Source of the DNA: Cryptomeria japonica
Taxonomy: Eukaryota; Streptophyta; Pinopsida; Cupressales; Cupressaceae
Assembly: GCF_030272615.1 (NCBI RefSeq)
Contig: NC_081413.1
Coordinates: 158,102,849 to 158,166,848 of the forward strand
Reading direction: 5' to 3'
Length of the DNA stretch: 64,000 bases
Below are positions 1-11,008 of the stretch, in pieces (the first letter of the stretch is position 1; each line of letters opens with the position of its first letter). Made by a program: the position numbers and the translations under genes. The notes beneath the pieces were generated by a model. The model had not been told where the DNA came from. It saw only the letters and a program-made list of their open reading frames with translations, and made no database searches.

Positions 1-351
1 CACACACACATACACATAAACTCATGCATATACTCACACACATACTCACACACACATACATACATACACACATACACATACACATACACACATACATACA
101 CACACACATACACATAAACTCCCACATATACTCACACATACACACACACATACATACATGTACATACTCACACATACATACATGCATGTACATACACACA
201 CATATACACATACATACATATATACACACATACATGCACATATGTATATACAAATACACACACGCATACACACATACACATACAATCACACATACACACA
301 TACATATACATATACACACATACATATACACATATACATACACATACATAC

Positions 352-382
<31 letters not shown>

Positions 383-870
383 TCCACATACATACATACA
401 CACATATATCTACATAAATACATGCATATATGTACATACATCTACACCTACACATACATACATACATCCATGCATCTACATACATCTACATACATATTAC
501 ATGCATCTACACACACATACACATACATACATATATACATACACATACTCATACATGCATACTCACACATACACACATACATACATACACACATACATAC
601 ACACACACACACATATACTCACACATACACACATATATATACACACATACACATACACATGTACATGATGTATATACTCACACATACATACACACATGTA
701 CAGACACATATACACATACATACATATACACACACATACGTGCACATACATATACACGTACGCACACATGTATACGCATATACACATGTACACACATGTA
801 CTCATACACACATGAATGCATACACACACATACATGTACATATATACATATAGAAACAGATGTACATAAA
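1..870. repeat. CA/CATA microsatellite block
   Basis: The stretch is almost entirely tandem CA, CATA and TACA units with scattered interruptions such as CTCA and GTACA. All long open frames here translate into His/Thr/Tyr/Ile repeats or, on the other strand, Val/Cys/Met/Tyr repeats, so none is a gene. The array runs off the left edge, so its full length is unknown. Confidence 0.97.
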
Positions 871-2467
871 TTTTTTGTAGCCATTTAGATCAAACATCGT
901 AAACAAGAAGACACGACGGTTGTTACATGTAGTGATACCATAAAAATTAGCGTCAATGTGTATGTTCATAGGCCAAATTTAACCCAATTTCCATAGGTTT
1001 AAACATAATCGAAAACACATCAAATACTTTCTTATCCTATGGCCAATGTTATCATGGCGGTAACTTCAGCCCACAACCTGGAATCTTTGTCAACTCCAGT
1101 GTAGGGACACCTTGAGGGGTGTATTCACTATTTTTTCCTTTTTTTGTGAGAGGATAGCTAGGGGCCTCTAGGACTAGAAGGATGACCCTATCACCCTGTC
1201 CCTAGAAAGATACGAGTAGCTTATGCTAAGCCAAGGATTTATGCCTCATCTCACGGGAGCCTTATGGTGAGTATCTTGGGGAGAAAACCCACTATCCCCT
1301 TGCACTGAAATTATCACGATGTTTAGACAAATATAAGGGTGGGCCACTACTCTAAGGTGTCTAGTGGGGGAACTTCAGTGGTACCTAGTGTCTACCCATG
1401 CGGTGGCAGCTCATTTAAGAACCCATTCCCAGTCCTCGAGAGGATTTTTACGCATCTCACAAAAGTGTGGATACTGGGAGAAAACCGTCGATGTAGATAC
1501 ACATCACCAAGTCGTCGCGGCTTTTGCTTAACATATTAATTTATATAGTAGGCTAAAGAAGTTTCAATTGGGTTGTTCCCCTCTCACTTGGTCTTATGGG
1601 CTTCTTGGGAGGGCGGAACCTTCTACCTAAAAAGAAGATGATAACAATTTCTCTTACACCCAACGCCCAATGGAAGACAAGGGGAGTTCTGTAGTACCGC
1701 TGCCCTAATCAGATTTTTAAACTGGTTTGACCTTGGTTGACTTTTTAAGTGGCATTCTTGAATGGTTGATTTACCAAGTTGTAATGTTAAAGTCACGTAT
1801 TATGATTATTGTGTGTACCTGTAAATGTGTTTTCGCATAAATTCTTATGTAAGTTTATTCATTCTTTTGATTTGTGTTATTAATGTTGGGCTAACACTTT
1901 CATTAAATATATATGTGTGTGAATGTGTGGTTCATGGTTGCAACAGATTACAAGTATAGTACCGCATAGGTACGAGGTTTGTCTCCACCTGGATTCGTAG
2001 GTTTGAGTGTACCTTACTAGTCCAAAGGAATTGCGTTAGGTAGTCATAAGACCCTACGTTTTACCCTAGTCGTGCTCAAGTGAGTGTCATCAGTCATTTG
2101 TCAGTTTCCCCTTTGGTTGGGAGTGTGGGTCGTGTGTTTGGTTGTCTTTCTTGGGTTGCGTGTTGTGCGTGAGGTGAAAATTGATTATTTAATCCTAAGT
2201 ATTTAATTAGAATGAATGTGTTTTTATGCATTAGTAAATTAAGGGACTAAATTAAATAGGACCCCTTTGTGTGGTTAATCAATAATTAGATTGCTAAATT
2301 CATGTTTGTAGCAAGTTTGATTAAATGGTTATTTTTAAATGTGAATTAATTTATTTGTATGTATTTTGAAAGAAAGGATAATTAGAAATTGGGAAATTGA
2401 TATTTTACCCTCTTTGGCATTTTGAAATAGAAATGTTAGTTTTAATTCAATTGAGAAATCTATTTTG
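871..2467. other. Intergenic or old repeat DNA, no gene seen
   Basis: No coding region is convincing here; the one frame of 66 codons (1339-1539) has no recognisable motif. The sequence at 1080-1560 and 1920-2170 is GC-richer and reads like decayed retroelement or LTR DNA, but I could not place it in a family. 2180-2467 is AT-rich and forms the left flank of the LTR element that follows. Confidence 0.5.
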
Positions 2468-2472
2468 GAAGA

Positions 2473-3685
2473 TGTAAAGCGGAAAATCGCGATCGAACCC
2501 TAAGTGTTCCCCCCACCACTCCAAGGAGAGAGAAAGGAGGTCACTAGGGTTGACGGTTTTCACTTAGGGGAGACTTTACATTCAAAAGAGGAGTTGAAAC
2601 CCACAAGATCCAATCCTGAACAATGCAAGATTGGATTCTAAATGAGTTTCAAGGGTTAAGACAGCAAGGCTACCCTCTTTTGTAAAGAATGTAGATAGAA
2701 GGATTGAGCTAGGAATGCATGTAAAGTGAGAAAGATTCACTTATAAACAGAGATAGGAATATAGGATGAAGCTGCGGACCTGGAATTAGCAGTAAAATGT
2801 TGAGACGATATTGTCCTACAAATTTGAGCGAAAGTTGACGGGACGATGGCACCCGGCGTGCACACGGTCCTCCAAAAAATCCGCGAAACGAAGGGGGATC
2901 TGTTCATCTCTGCACAAGAATTCCAGATCTTCAATTACAGCCGCATACCTGCAACCTACACACAGAAAAGAGATGACGATTGGGGGGTTAGGGATTAGGG
3001 GTTTGCCTTTAGGTCAAACCCCAGTTTTGGAATTAACCAAGAAATGAGAATGTTGTAAATGTAAATGTTTGTAATGTAAACAAGTACTGATACCTTGTTA
3101 TAAGAATGTTTGTATTCTTACATGCGAAGGTGTAAATGTTGTTGTATGTTGTATGTTGTATGTGATCTCCTCTTCAATGGTTGAATCCTTGTCTTGAATG
3201 CAACACTTAGCCTTGAATGGAGACTTAGAATGATCAATTGCTTGAAGGAATGCTTGAATGTTTGAATATCGCTTCCGCATCTTGTACACATATGTCCTCC
3301 CTCCCAAAATGGGAGAGGAAATGTAGTTTATATACTTGTCAATTAGGGTTGAAAGACTGATTTTTCTGACCTTGGGCCAACATAGCAACCTTATTTTCCA
3401 ATTTGCAAACTTAAAGACCCGAGGCCCAAAAGAGATCGGGCCCAAAATAGGGCCAGGGACCAGGGCGCTAGGTGCCATGGTCCTGAAGGACCAGGGCGCT
3501 GGGTGCCATGGTCCCACCTCCAGGGACAGCAGGGTGCAAGGAGGATCAGGCTAGGGTGCTAAAAAATGCAGTTTTTGATGTCATGAACAAGTTTCGGGGT
3601 CTCCATTCAGGTTCAGTGTTGCGTCACCACCGTGAAGACCCAAATGTAGTCGAAATTGCAAGTGTCACAATTTTAGGACGTTACA
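2473..3685 (-). repeat. 3' LTR of the gag-only element
   Basis: This 1213-bp copy matches 9036-10232 along its length and begins TGTAAAGCGG and ends GACGTTACA on the plus strand. It contains two copies of a ~31-bp GGACCA...TGGTCC unit at about 3454-3515, whereas the other LTR has one. A TATA-like motif on the minus strand lies near 3323-3338. Confidence 0.93.
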
Positions 3686-3706
3686 TTTAGCCCCCACTTT
3701 AGCGGG
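3686..3706 (-). promoter_or_regulatory. Polypurine tract of the gag-only element
   Basis: On the minus strand AAAGTGGGGGCTAAA runs directly into the TGTAACG start of the 3' LTR. This is the expected primer for plus-strand DNA synthesis. Confidence 0.85.
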
Positions 3707-4435
3707 AGTATAAGCATACGCCCATACTTCCGGTAAAGTACAAGGAAACAACATTGAAAGACTTTCACCACGTCAAGGAGGCAAGACACACCAAGCCCCC
3801 AGTGGACTAAGGATCTTACGGCTTCGATTGACAAAGTAAAAGGGAAGATCACGAGGGAGAACCATGATTGTCAGTAGTAAGGTTCCGTCACTATGAGTCA
3901 TGCAAGAAAGATATCAAAAATTTTCAAGGCAAAGCTAAATTTGTCAAGAAATTTTCAAGTATCTTGAAGAGATATGAACAGGGTGTATGCCTCCCTACGT
4001 TAAAGCGATCACACACGCCTCATCGGGGGTGATTGCTTTAAGGTAGTGATCCACATAAGAAATGAGAAGGGAAAGGAGCATGTTATCACAAAGATTTAGC
4101 CCCCAAGTGTGAGATAAACCCAAGGATAATAGACACAAAACATGAATCACGAGGTGACTTCGCTTTCCTCAGGGTCAGTATGCTGTATGATAATTCATGT
4201 ATATCATATGTATGTATGCATAATTGTTCTTCATTCCCCAATCAAGGAAGGTCACCTAGAAGAAGGGAACACGTGTGCCTTTTGAGTCAACATGAGAGAG
4301 ACCAAAAGAGATCTCAATGCTTTGCATCGTCCTCAAGTGGACAACACTAAGGACAACAAATAGACGAATGAGAATAACACATAGAAGAAGTAACAAAAGA
4401 AAGAGAGGAGGAGCGAATCTGCTATGCTAATGAAA

Positions 4436-7381
4436 CTAGTCTAGCACGTCATCCACCCCCCGATCTTGCTGATCAATATTTGGGGAAGGCAGGGAACACG
4501 CTAGAGGAGGAACATCCAACATAGCAGATGGAGCTATCACAAGATCCAAACAAGGGCTATGTTCATGTTCCAAGCCACGTTGTTCTTGTCTAGGAGCTAG
4601 GATAAGTGCTTTAGAAAATTCGTTAGATAGATGGTTATCAACATCAACAAATTCATATTCACTATCAGAAGCAAGAGAAGTAACATTTTCATCATGAATA
4701 ACATTTTCATCTATATCATCATCAAGATTTATAAAAATAGGATCTTTAACTCGCATAGGATCAAAACCATCATGCATCTTATGTTTAGGAGATTTTGGAG
4801 AAAATGGAATAATGCTTGTTGAAGGTGTTTTTGGGGATTGCAAAGTTTGAGAAGCAGTTGCCTGAGCTCTAAGATGACGCTTTCGTCGGCGTTCACGCGC
4901 AGAACGATTTCGTCTAGTCTTAGTAGGAAGTTGAGAAGATTGAGGAGGAGGAATGTTCTCATCCTTATCACTTGGGTGTTTAGGTTGTGGTCTCTTAGGC
5001 TGGATAATAGGAGAAGAGGAAGGTCTCTTCTCTCCATAAGACGAAGGAGGAGGAACTGCTCCATATAAAGGAGGAATAGTTGGTTTAGGAAGGAGACCAA
5101 GTCCATCATGACGAGGAGGTATAGGTTTGCTTTTAGACATAGACATAGTCACATCCATAGGAATGGGTTGGGAATCTTCTTGAGGAAAGACATTAGTTTT
5201 ATCTTTCAAAGGAAGAACTTCCTTCTCAAGAACGATAGGAATATCAAGTTTGGGTGTTCTAGGTTCACTTAGAGATAGGATCATATCTGTTTTCCACTTT
5301 TGATAAGATTTGAAAAGATGATCACTTCGTGGTGGAAGAGATTGGAATTGTTTAGGCCAAAAATAATCAATAGGAACGCTAGAAGTTCTTTCGGCTGGTT
5401 TAAAGAGACTATGATTGACAGTAACAACTTCACCATTATGGGGAAATTTCAAACACTTGTGAATAGGAGAAGCAATAGCTTTCATGGAAGACAGCCAAGG
5501 ATAGCCTAGCTTCACACGAAATTGTTCGGACGATGGAATAATAGCAAAGCTCACATCAAGGGATTTGTTATGGACCTCAATAGGTAATGTAATAGAACCA
5601 ATTGCAGGAGAAGAAAATGCATCAAATAATTTCACAATCACATCTGTTTTGTCATAGATCACTTGATTCAATTGTAAAGTAAAGAGAAATTCTTCAGTAA
5701 TAACATTAACCATGCAAGAAGAATCAATAAGCACTCCACGGCAAGGTGTATTCTTGACTTTTGCAACTATGTATAAAGGACCATCAGGTGCCCTAATAGT
5801 ATCACTAGAATCAAATGTGATGGAAGGTTCTTTAGGGTTTTCTTGCTGCTCTACAAAGTTAATCACATTCGGAGTCATAGACACAAGACCATCAGATGAG
5901 AAAGAGGAATCATTAGCCTCAATTGCATTAGATGTATGAGAAGGTAATGGATAAGTAAAAATCTTAAGATTTTGGTTAGGAGGAGCTACAGATGTATTGC
6001 CTTTATCATTCACTCCTGAAACAGAGATAGTATTATTATCAATCAAATCTTGAATTTTACCCTTTAAAGCAAAACATTTTTCAGTATCATGCCCAGGTTG
6101 ACGATGAAATTGACAAAAAGATTTGTTATCAAAATAGGGTGAATTAATATTTGTAGGATCGATTTGCTTTATAGGAGGAAGAGTAAGCACATTTTGTTCC
6201 AATAACTTATTCATAATACTATGCAATGATTCATTCAAAGGAGTAAACTTTCTTTCTTTCTTGAAAAACTTAGAAATAGGAGGCACACCTGATGCTGCAT
6301 TCACATTGTTGTTGATGATGTTTTCATTGAACTTAATGGACTCTCTGTTCGGTTTAAACTTCCCAAATGGTTGTTGACTACTATCACCCTTATCACTCGG
6401 AGCCATAGGATTTGCTTGTTCCATTTGACTCACAGTCAGTTGATAATTGTGAAGAGTTGCACACAACTGTTGGAAAGAAGTAAACTCAGAAAACAGAAGT
6501 TTTTCTCTAATATCTTTTTGTAAATTAGAAATAAAGATTCTTTGAATATCATTGTCAGGCACTGGAAAAGAAATTTGAGCACACAAATGCTTATATCTAC
6601 CAATGAAATCAGTCACTTTTTCTTTAACACCTTGTTTACAATGCATTAAATCAATCAAAGTAACTTTAGGACTTATATTGTTTTGAAATTGTTGAATAAA
6701 AGCATTTGCAAGTTGTTCGAAAGAAGTAATAGAATAAGAAGGCAACGAGCAATACCATTGTAGGGCTTTATCTCCTAATGTCCTAGTAAACAGTTTTGCA
6801 AGCAACCTTTGGTCATAAGCAAAATCGGTACATATTGTTTGAAAAGTCTTAACATGTGTTAGAGGATCACCTTTACCATTATAAAGCTCCAAATGCGGGA
6901 TTTCAACATGTTTAGGAGGGATAGCTCGAACAATGTCAAGAGAAAGTGGGCTCGCAACATCAAATGTGGGCACACTAAACTTAGATTGATTCATAGAGGC
7001 AATTTGTTGCTGTAAAGAAGAGACAGTTTGTGCAAGATTGTTAATGGTCGCTTCAGTCGAAGAATTCATATTAGACGTGTTAGATTGTGATGGAGGTATT
7101 ATGTTATTGAAAGAAGGTATTGATTGAGAGTAAGGTGGTGGGACACTATGATAGTTAGTCAGAGGAGATGATTGGAAAGGAGGAACACTACAAGGAGGAA
7201 TGGAATGGTTAAATGAATTGCCCCCTTGCGCCAGGTTCATTTGTGGAGATGTAATAGGAACACTCATTGAAGGAATGAATGAAGAAGTCGGATTAAATGA
7301 AGGAAGAGGGTTAATTGAAGAAGAAGGATTGCCCCCATGACTGGTGATCATAGGCGGAATGTCTTGTATTGAAGTAGTCAT
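4436..7381 (-). CDS. Gag-protease polyprotein of a Ty3/gypsy-like non-autonomous element
   Basis: This is an intact 981-codon ORF. Residues 1-100 are Ser/Pro/Asn-rich; a short coiled coil lies near 110-132. A retrotransposon Gag domain follows at about 155-310 (LELYNGKGDPLTHV, LQWYCSLP). A zinc-knuckle-like motif (CQFH...GHDTEKC) is at about 423-436. A retropepsin-like domain spans about 535-655 with LIDSS at 551-555 and GYPWLSSMKAI further on. The catalytic triad reads DSS, not the usual DTG/DSG, so protease activity is doubtful. Residues 660-981 are Pro/Ser-rich with a basic cluster (TRRNRSARERRRKRHLR, about 822-838) that could bind RNA or act as a nuclear signal. The start ATG shares one base with the stop of the upstream frame (TAATG). 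Family assignment rests on Gag and the knuckle; the role of the tail is unknown. Confidence 0.85.
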   Translation of the reverse strand: MTTSIQDIPPMITSHGGNPSSSINPLPSFNPTSSFIPSMSVPITSPQMNLAQGGNSFNHSIPPCSVPPFQSSPLTNYHSVPPPYSQSIPSFNNIIPPSQSNTSNMNSSTEATINNLAQTVSSLQQQIASMNQSKFSVPTFDVASPLSLDIVRAIPPKHVEIPHLELYNGKGDPLTHVKTFQTICTDFAYDQRLLAKLFTRTLGDKALQWYCSLPSYSITSFEQLANAFIQQFQNNISPKVTLIDLMHCKQGVKEKVTDFIGRYKHLCAQISFPVPDNDIQRIFISNLQKDIREKLLFSEFTSFQQLCATLHNYQLTVSQMEQANPMAPSDKGDSSQQPFGKFKPNRESIKFNENIINNNVNAASGVPPISKFFKKERKFTPLNESLHSIMNKLLEQNVLTLPPIKQIDPTNINSPYFDNKSFCQFHRQPGHDTEKCFALKGKIQDLIDNNTISVSGVNDKGNTSVAPPNQNLKIFTYPLPSHTSNAIEANDSSFSSDGLVSMTPNVINFVEQQENPKEPSITFDSSDTIRAPDGPLYIVAKVKNTPCRGVLIDSSCMVNVITEEFLFTLQLNQVIYDKTDVIVKLFDAFSSPAIGSITLPIEVHNKSLDVSFAIIPSSEQFRVKLGYPWLSSMKAIASPIHKCLKFPHNGEVVTVNHSLFKPAERTSSVPIDYFWPKQFQSLPPRSDHLFKSYQKWKTDMILSLSEPRTPKLDIPIVLEKEVLPLKDKTNVFPQEDSQPIPMDVTMSMSKSKPIPPRHDGLGLLPKPTIPPLYGAVPPPSSYGEKRPSSSPIIQPKRPQPKHPSDKDENIPPPQSSQLPTKTRRNRSARERRRKRHLRAQATASQTLQSPKTPSTSIIPFSPKSPKHKMHDGFDPMRVKDPIFINLDDDIDENVIHDENVTSLASDSEYEFVDVDNHLSNEFSKALILAPRQEQRGLEHEHSPCLDLVIAPSAMLDVPPLACSLPSPNIDQQDRGVDDVLD

Positions 7382-7854
7382 TATGTTTGATGTAAAGTAG
7401 GTATACTAGCAATATAAGTTGTCAAAGGAATAGAATGATTGACTTGAGTAGGAGGTTGTGTATAACCCAAAGTTTCAGCACAACTCTTCATAGGCATTAT
7501 ATTCAAATCCACGATGTGTGCAATACCACGCAAAATATCAATTCCATTCTTATCACTTTGAACCATACGTTTTAGACCCTCAATTAATGAAAGAGCTTGA
7601 CTATTGGGATACTCTTGAGACATCCATTGTTGAAAATCATCAAATTGGTTATCCAATTTTGAAAGTTATTCTACAGAAACCTCATGGAGAGCTTCTTCAT
7701 CATTAGGAAGATTAGAGGAATTACCCATGTCCTCATTAAAAAGGCTATTCAAATTAGGTTCCATCTCCTCGGTAATTAAACCTTGGAAAGACTTAATTCT
7801 AAGGCTTCGTCTAACGAGAATAGTGTAAGTAGGGCTTATTGTTGTAAAACTCAT
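7381..7854 (-). pseudogene. Small upstream ORF of the gag-only element, one in-frame stop
   Basis: A single reading frame runs from ATG at 7854 to TAA at 7381-7383, about 157 codons, interrupted by one in-frame TAA at about 7666-7668. The two parts are 62 and 91 codons. The product is acidic, with no recognised domain (motifs such as FDDFQQWMSQ, and GIAHIVDLN further on). Its stop overlaps the gag start codon by one base. That arrangement would suit termination-reinitiation, or the frame may once have been a leader peptide or an N-terminal Gag part. Function unknown. Confidence 0.55.
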
Positions 7855-7959
7855 GCACTAGAGAGAGAGAGAGAAAATTTTGAATTTAGAGGTAGCAAAT
7901 TTCAATAAAATCAGCTAATCTCCTAGATTTAAGCTGTTAAATGCAATCACGACAATCTC

Positions 7960-8688
7960 CCGAAATTTCAGAAAAAATGTCAGGGACTGTGGCGAACGGA
8001 GTGCACACGGTCCTCGCAACTTTTTTTGAATTTTTCAGGGATGAAAGTTATGATGATTTTAAAGCTAATCTAAAAAAATTGAGTGATTTTACGATCTGTA
8101 GATAGGCCAAATTAAAGTTGCAATCTCAAAATTGAATCCTACCAAGATTGTTGGAAAATGCAAAATTTGAATTTTGAAAAAGAGAGGGAAACTGAAATTT
8201 TGAATTTTATGATTTTAGAGGGAATACTAAGAGCAATGCAAGCTTTGAAATTTAAAAGTTGACTCAATTTCACACAAAATTCAATTTTGAAAGCGGAAAT
8301 CAAAGTTGGTGTAATTAAACACTTAATTTCAAAAGTCACAAATTGCAAGAATTTGAATAAAGCACTGAAATTTTGAATGAATGCCGACACACTTTTCAGA
8401 TTTAGGACAGTAAGAACACAATTTTGCCACAAGATTTCAATTTCAACAATTTTTGAATGATTAGGAGCCTTAATCCAAGCAATCCCTAGACCAACTTTGA
8501 CTTTAATTTTGAAAGTGTTAGAATTGATGAAATCAGCCAAAATTCTGGATTTTAGCAGAAAAATACAGTAAGATCTAGCTCCCGAAATTTCAGAAAAAAT
8601 GTCGGGGATGATGGCGCTCGGGGTGCACACGGTCCTCGCAACTTTTTTCCAAATTTTCAGGGATGAAAGATATTATGATTTTGTTGCG
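7960..8688 (-). repeat. Direct repeat in the 5' leader of the gag-only element
   Basis: About 110 bp at 7960-8070 recurs at 8578-8688. Each copy contains GTGCACACGGTCCTCGCAAC, and the core GTGCACACGGTCCTC also lies in the LTRs (2858-2872; a variant near 9420). The stretch between and beside the copies, 7860-9010, is AT-rich untranslated leader with no supported gene; the 163-codon frame at 8139-8630 has no motif. Confidence 0.8.
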
Positions 8689-9013
8689 GAATCCAAAGTT
8701 ACAGCCGATTTGGAGGTGTTTTAATCAGTGAAATCATCAGTCAAAGGCTGAATCAAGAGGGTTTTAAAAATTAGGGTTTTGACACTTAACCACTTAATTT
8801 TCAGAATTAAAGCACAAATATGAATTGATAGTTTACAATAGAAGGGTAGATCTGAAACAAGCATTAACAATTAAACATTTCACAAGCTCAATAACTAAAA
8901 AGAAAATTTAGGGTTTTTATGCAATTAACCTCTAAAATTTGCAAAAGATCAAACATGGAAATGTAATCAACGCATCCAATTTTCAGATCTAACCATGAAT
9001 AATCAGAAAGGAT

Positions 9014-9032
9014 GTTCACGTCGGGTTCACCA
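9014..9032 (-). promoter_or_regulatory. Primer-binding site of the gag-only element
   Basis: Reading the minus strand out of the 5' LTR gives TTT, then TGGTGAACCCGACGTGAAC. A TGG start a few bases from the LTR is what a tRNA 3' CCA would pair with. It is not the initiator-Met site used by the copia and chromovirus elements in this window, and I could not assign the tRNA. Confidence 0.7.
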
Positions 9033-9035
9033 AAA

Positions 9036-10232
9036 TGTAAAGCGGAAAATCGCGAGCGAACCCTAAGTGTTCCCCCCGCCACTCCAAGGAGAGAGAAAGG
9101 GGGTCACTAGGGTTGACGATTTTCACTTAGGGGAGACTTTACATTCAAAAGAGGGGTTGAAACCCACAAGATCCAATCCCACACAATGCAAGATTGGATT
9201 CTAAATGAGTTTCAAGGGTTAAGACAGCAAGGCTACCCTCTTTTGTAAAGAATGTAGATAGAAGGATTGAGCTAGGAATGCATGTAAAGTGAGAAAGATT
9301 CACTTATAAACAGAGATAGGAATATAGGATGAAGCTGCGGACTTGGAATTAGCAGTAAAATGTTGAGACGATGTTGTCTTGCAAATTTGAGCGAAAGTTG
9401 ACAGGACGATGGCGTCTGGCATGCACACGGTCCTCCAAAAAATCCGTGAAACGAAGGGGGATCTGTTCGTCTCTGCACAAGGATTCCAGATCTTCAATTA
9501 CAGCCGCGTACCTACAACCTACACACAGAAAAGAGAGGACGATTGGGGGGTTAGGGATTAGGGGTTTGCCTTTAGGTCAAACCCCAGTTTTGGAATTAAC
9601 CAAGAAATGAGAATGTTGTAAATGTAAATGTTTGTAATGTAAACAAGTACTGATACCTTGTTATAAGAATGTTTGTATTCTTACATGCGAAGGTGTAAAT
9701 GTTGTTGTATGTTGTATGTTGTATGTTGTATGTGATCTCCTCTTCAATGGTTGAATCCTTATCTTGAATGCAACACTTAGCCTTGAATGGAGACTTAGAA
9801 TGATCAATTGCTTGAAGGAATGCTTGAATGCTTGAATGTTTGAATATCGCTTCCGCGTCTTGTACACATATGTCCTCCCTCCCAAAATGGGAGAGGAAAT
9901 GTAGTTTATATACTTGTCAATTAGGGTTGAAAGACTAATTTTTCCAACCTTGGGCCGACATAGCAACCTTATTTTCCAATTTGCAAATTTAAAGACCTGA
10001 GGCCCAAAAGAGACTGGGCCCAAAATAGGGCCAGGGACCAGGGCCCTGAGCGCCATGGTCCCACCTCCAGGGACAGCAGGGTGCAAGGAGGATCAGGCCA
10101 GGGTGCTGAAAAATGCAGTTTTTGATGTCATGAACAAGTTTTGGGTTCTCCATTCAGGTTCAGTGTTGCGTCGCCACCGTGAAGACCCAAATGCAGTCGA
10201 AATTGCAAGTGTCGCAATTTTAGGACGTTACA
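9036..10232 (-). repeat. 5' LTR of the gag-only element
   Basis: This 1197-bp copy pairs with 2473-3685. The primer-binding site abuts its left end, so it is the 5' LTR of a minus-strand element. It should contain the promoter. Confidence 0.93.
9901..9916 (-). promoter_or_regulatory. TATA box of the 5' LTR
   Basis: The minus strand reads AAGTATATAAACTAC. The same motif sits at the same place in the other two copies of this LTR (3323-3338 and, on the plus strand, 32700-32714), so it is conserved across the family. Confidence 0.6.
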
Positions 10233-10237
10233 GAAGA

Positions 10238-11008
10238 AAATCAATTTGTGCATATTAAATTTATTGGGAAAATGATTTTGATTGGTATTTTTGGAGGAAA
10301 ATATTTTAAACCTAAAAATGAACTTTTGGTCAAAAACTTCCCTTTTAACCTAGATTTTGAAAGTATTTGGGGGAGTTATTTTTGGAATGGAAAATTTTGG
10401 GCATTTGTGGGAGAAGGAATTTCTTGAGCTTGCAGGTTGGGATCTTCATCAAATCATTCTCCAGGATTGTTGATAGAGGTTGGATTCTTGTTTATCTCCT
10501 TGGTTTTTGCTAAAAGAGATTATTTTGATTTGGAAGAAATCTGAGTTTGTATGTTGAAAAATCTCTTAAATTTATGGAATAGAGAAGAGTGGTAGTTAAA
10601 TCTTGAAGTTGAATCCTTCTTTCTTTCATTTTCAACCTCCAAATCAATCTTTGTTTGTCCAAATTGATTTTTATATTGGAAATGGGTGTGTAGGTTTTCG
10701 TTAAGAAATTTTCTATTTGAATCTCTCATTTAAGTTCTTAAATTGTGAAATCAGTTTGTGTTTGGCAAATTAGTAAGATGATTGCGTGTAAATTGTTTTC
10801 ATTTGCCCAAATATGGAATTTGGTTGGAGAAATCTTCCCAGCTTTTAACTTTATGGGACTAGTTATTTCAAAATAATAATGATATTGGAATCCTTGGTAA
10901 TCTTGAAATTTAAATTTATTTCCTTTGTCTCGGTCTGAGACTGTGTGGATTGGAGGGTTTTTTCTTTTAAAAAGAAAATTTAAATAATAATAATTATTAT
11001 TATGTTTA
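10238..11008. other. Flanking DNA, no gene seen
   Basis: This AT-rich sequence continues the flank interrupted by the gag-only element. I see no coding region. The trinucleotide-rich end (10984-11008, AATAAT/ATT units) is the left target duplication of the LINE. Confidence 0.5.

Larger units (their letters stand above)
2473..10232 (-). mobile_element. Non-autonomous LTR retrotransposon with gag-protease only (TR-GAG type)
   Basis: Two direct copies of a 1.2-kb sequence with TG/CA ends (2473-3685 and 9036-10232) bound a 5.35-kb interior. The 5 bases outside both ends are identical (gaaga, 2468-2472 and 10233-10237), which is a target-site duplication. The only long ORF, the primer-binding site beside the right LTR and the polypurine tract beside the left LTR all point to the minus strand. 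No reverse transcriptase, RNase H or integrase motif occurs in any frame of the interior, and there is no room for one. The element therefore resembles plant terminal-repeat retrotransposons with a GAG domain and would need pol supplied in trans. The LTRs differ at roughly 8 of the first 155 aligned bases by eye, so the insertion is not very recent. Confidence 0.93.

Noticed and set aside
24-888. Long overlapping frames on both strands encoding His/Thr/Tyr/Ile or Val/Cys/Met/Tyr repeats
   Set aside because: They are translations of the CA/CATA microsatellite and exist in several frames at once.
2811-3554. Frames of 78, 139 and 72 codons, repeated at 9371-10086 and 32399-33357
   Set aside because: They lie inside LTRs, recur only because the LTR is repeated, and differ between copies by frameshifts.
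4631-5939. Plus-strand and shifted frames inside the gag-protease ORF
   Set aside because: Shadows of the 981-codon minus-strand frame.
8139-8630. 163-codon minus-strand frame
   Set aside because: It is AT-rich leader sequence of the gag-only element with no start context or motif.
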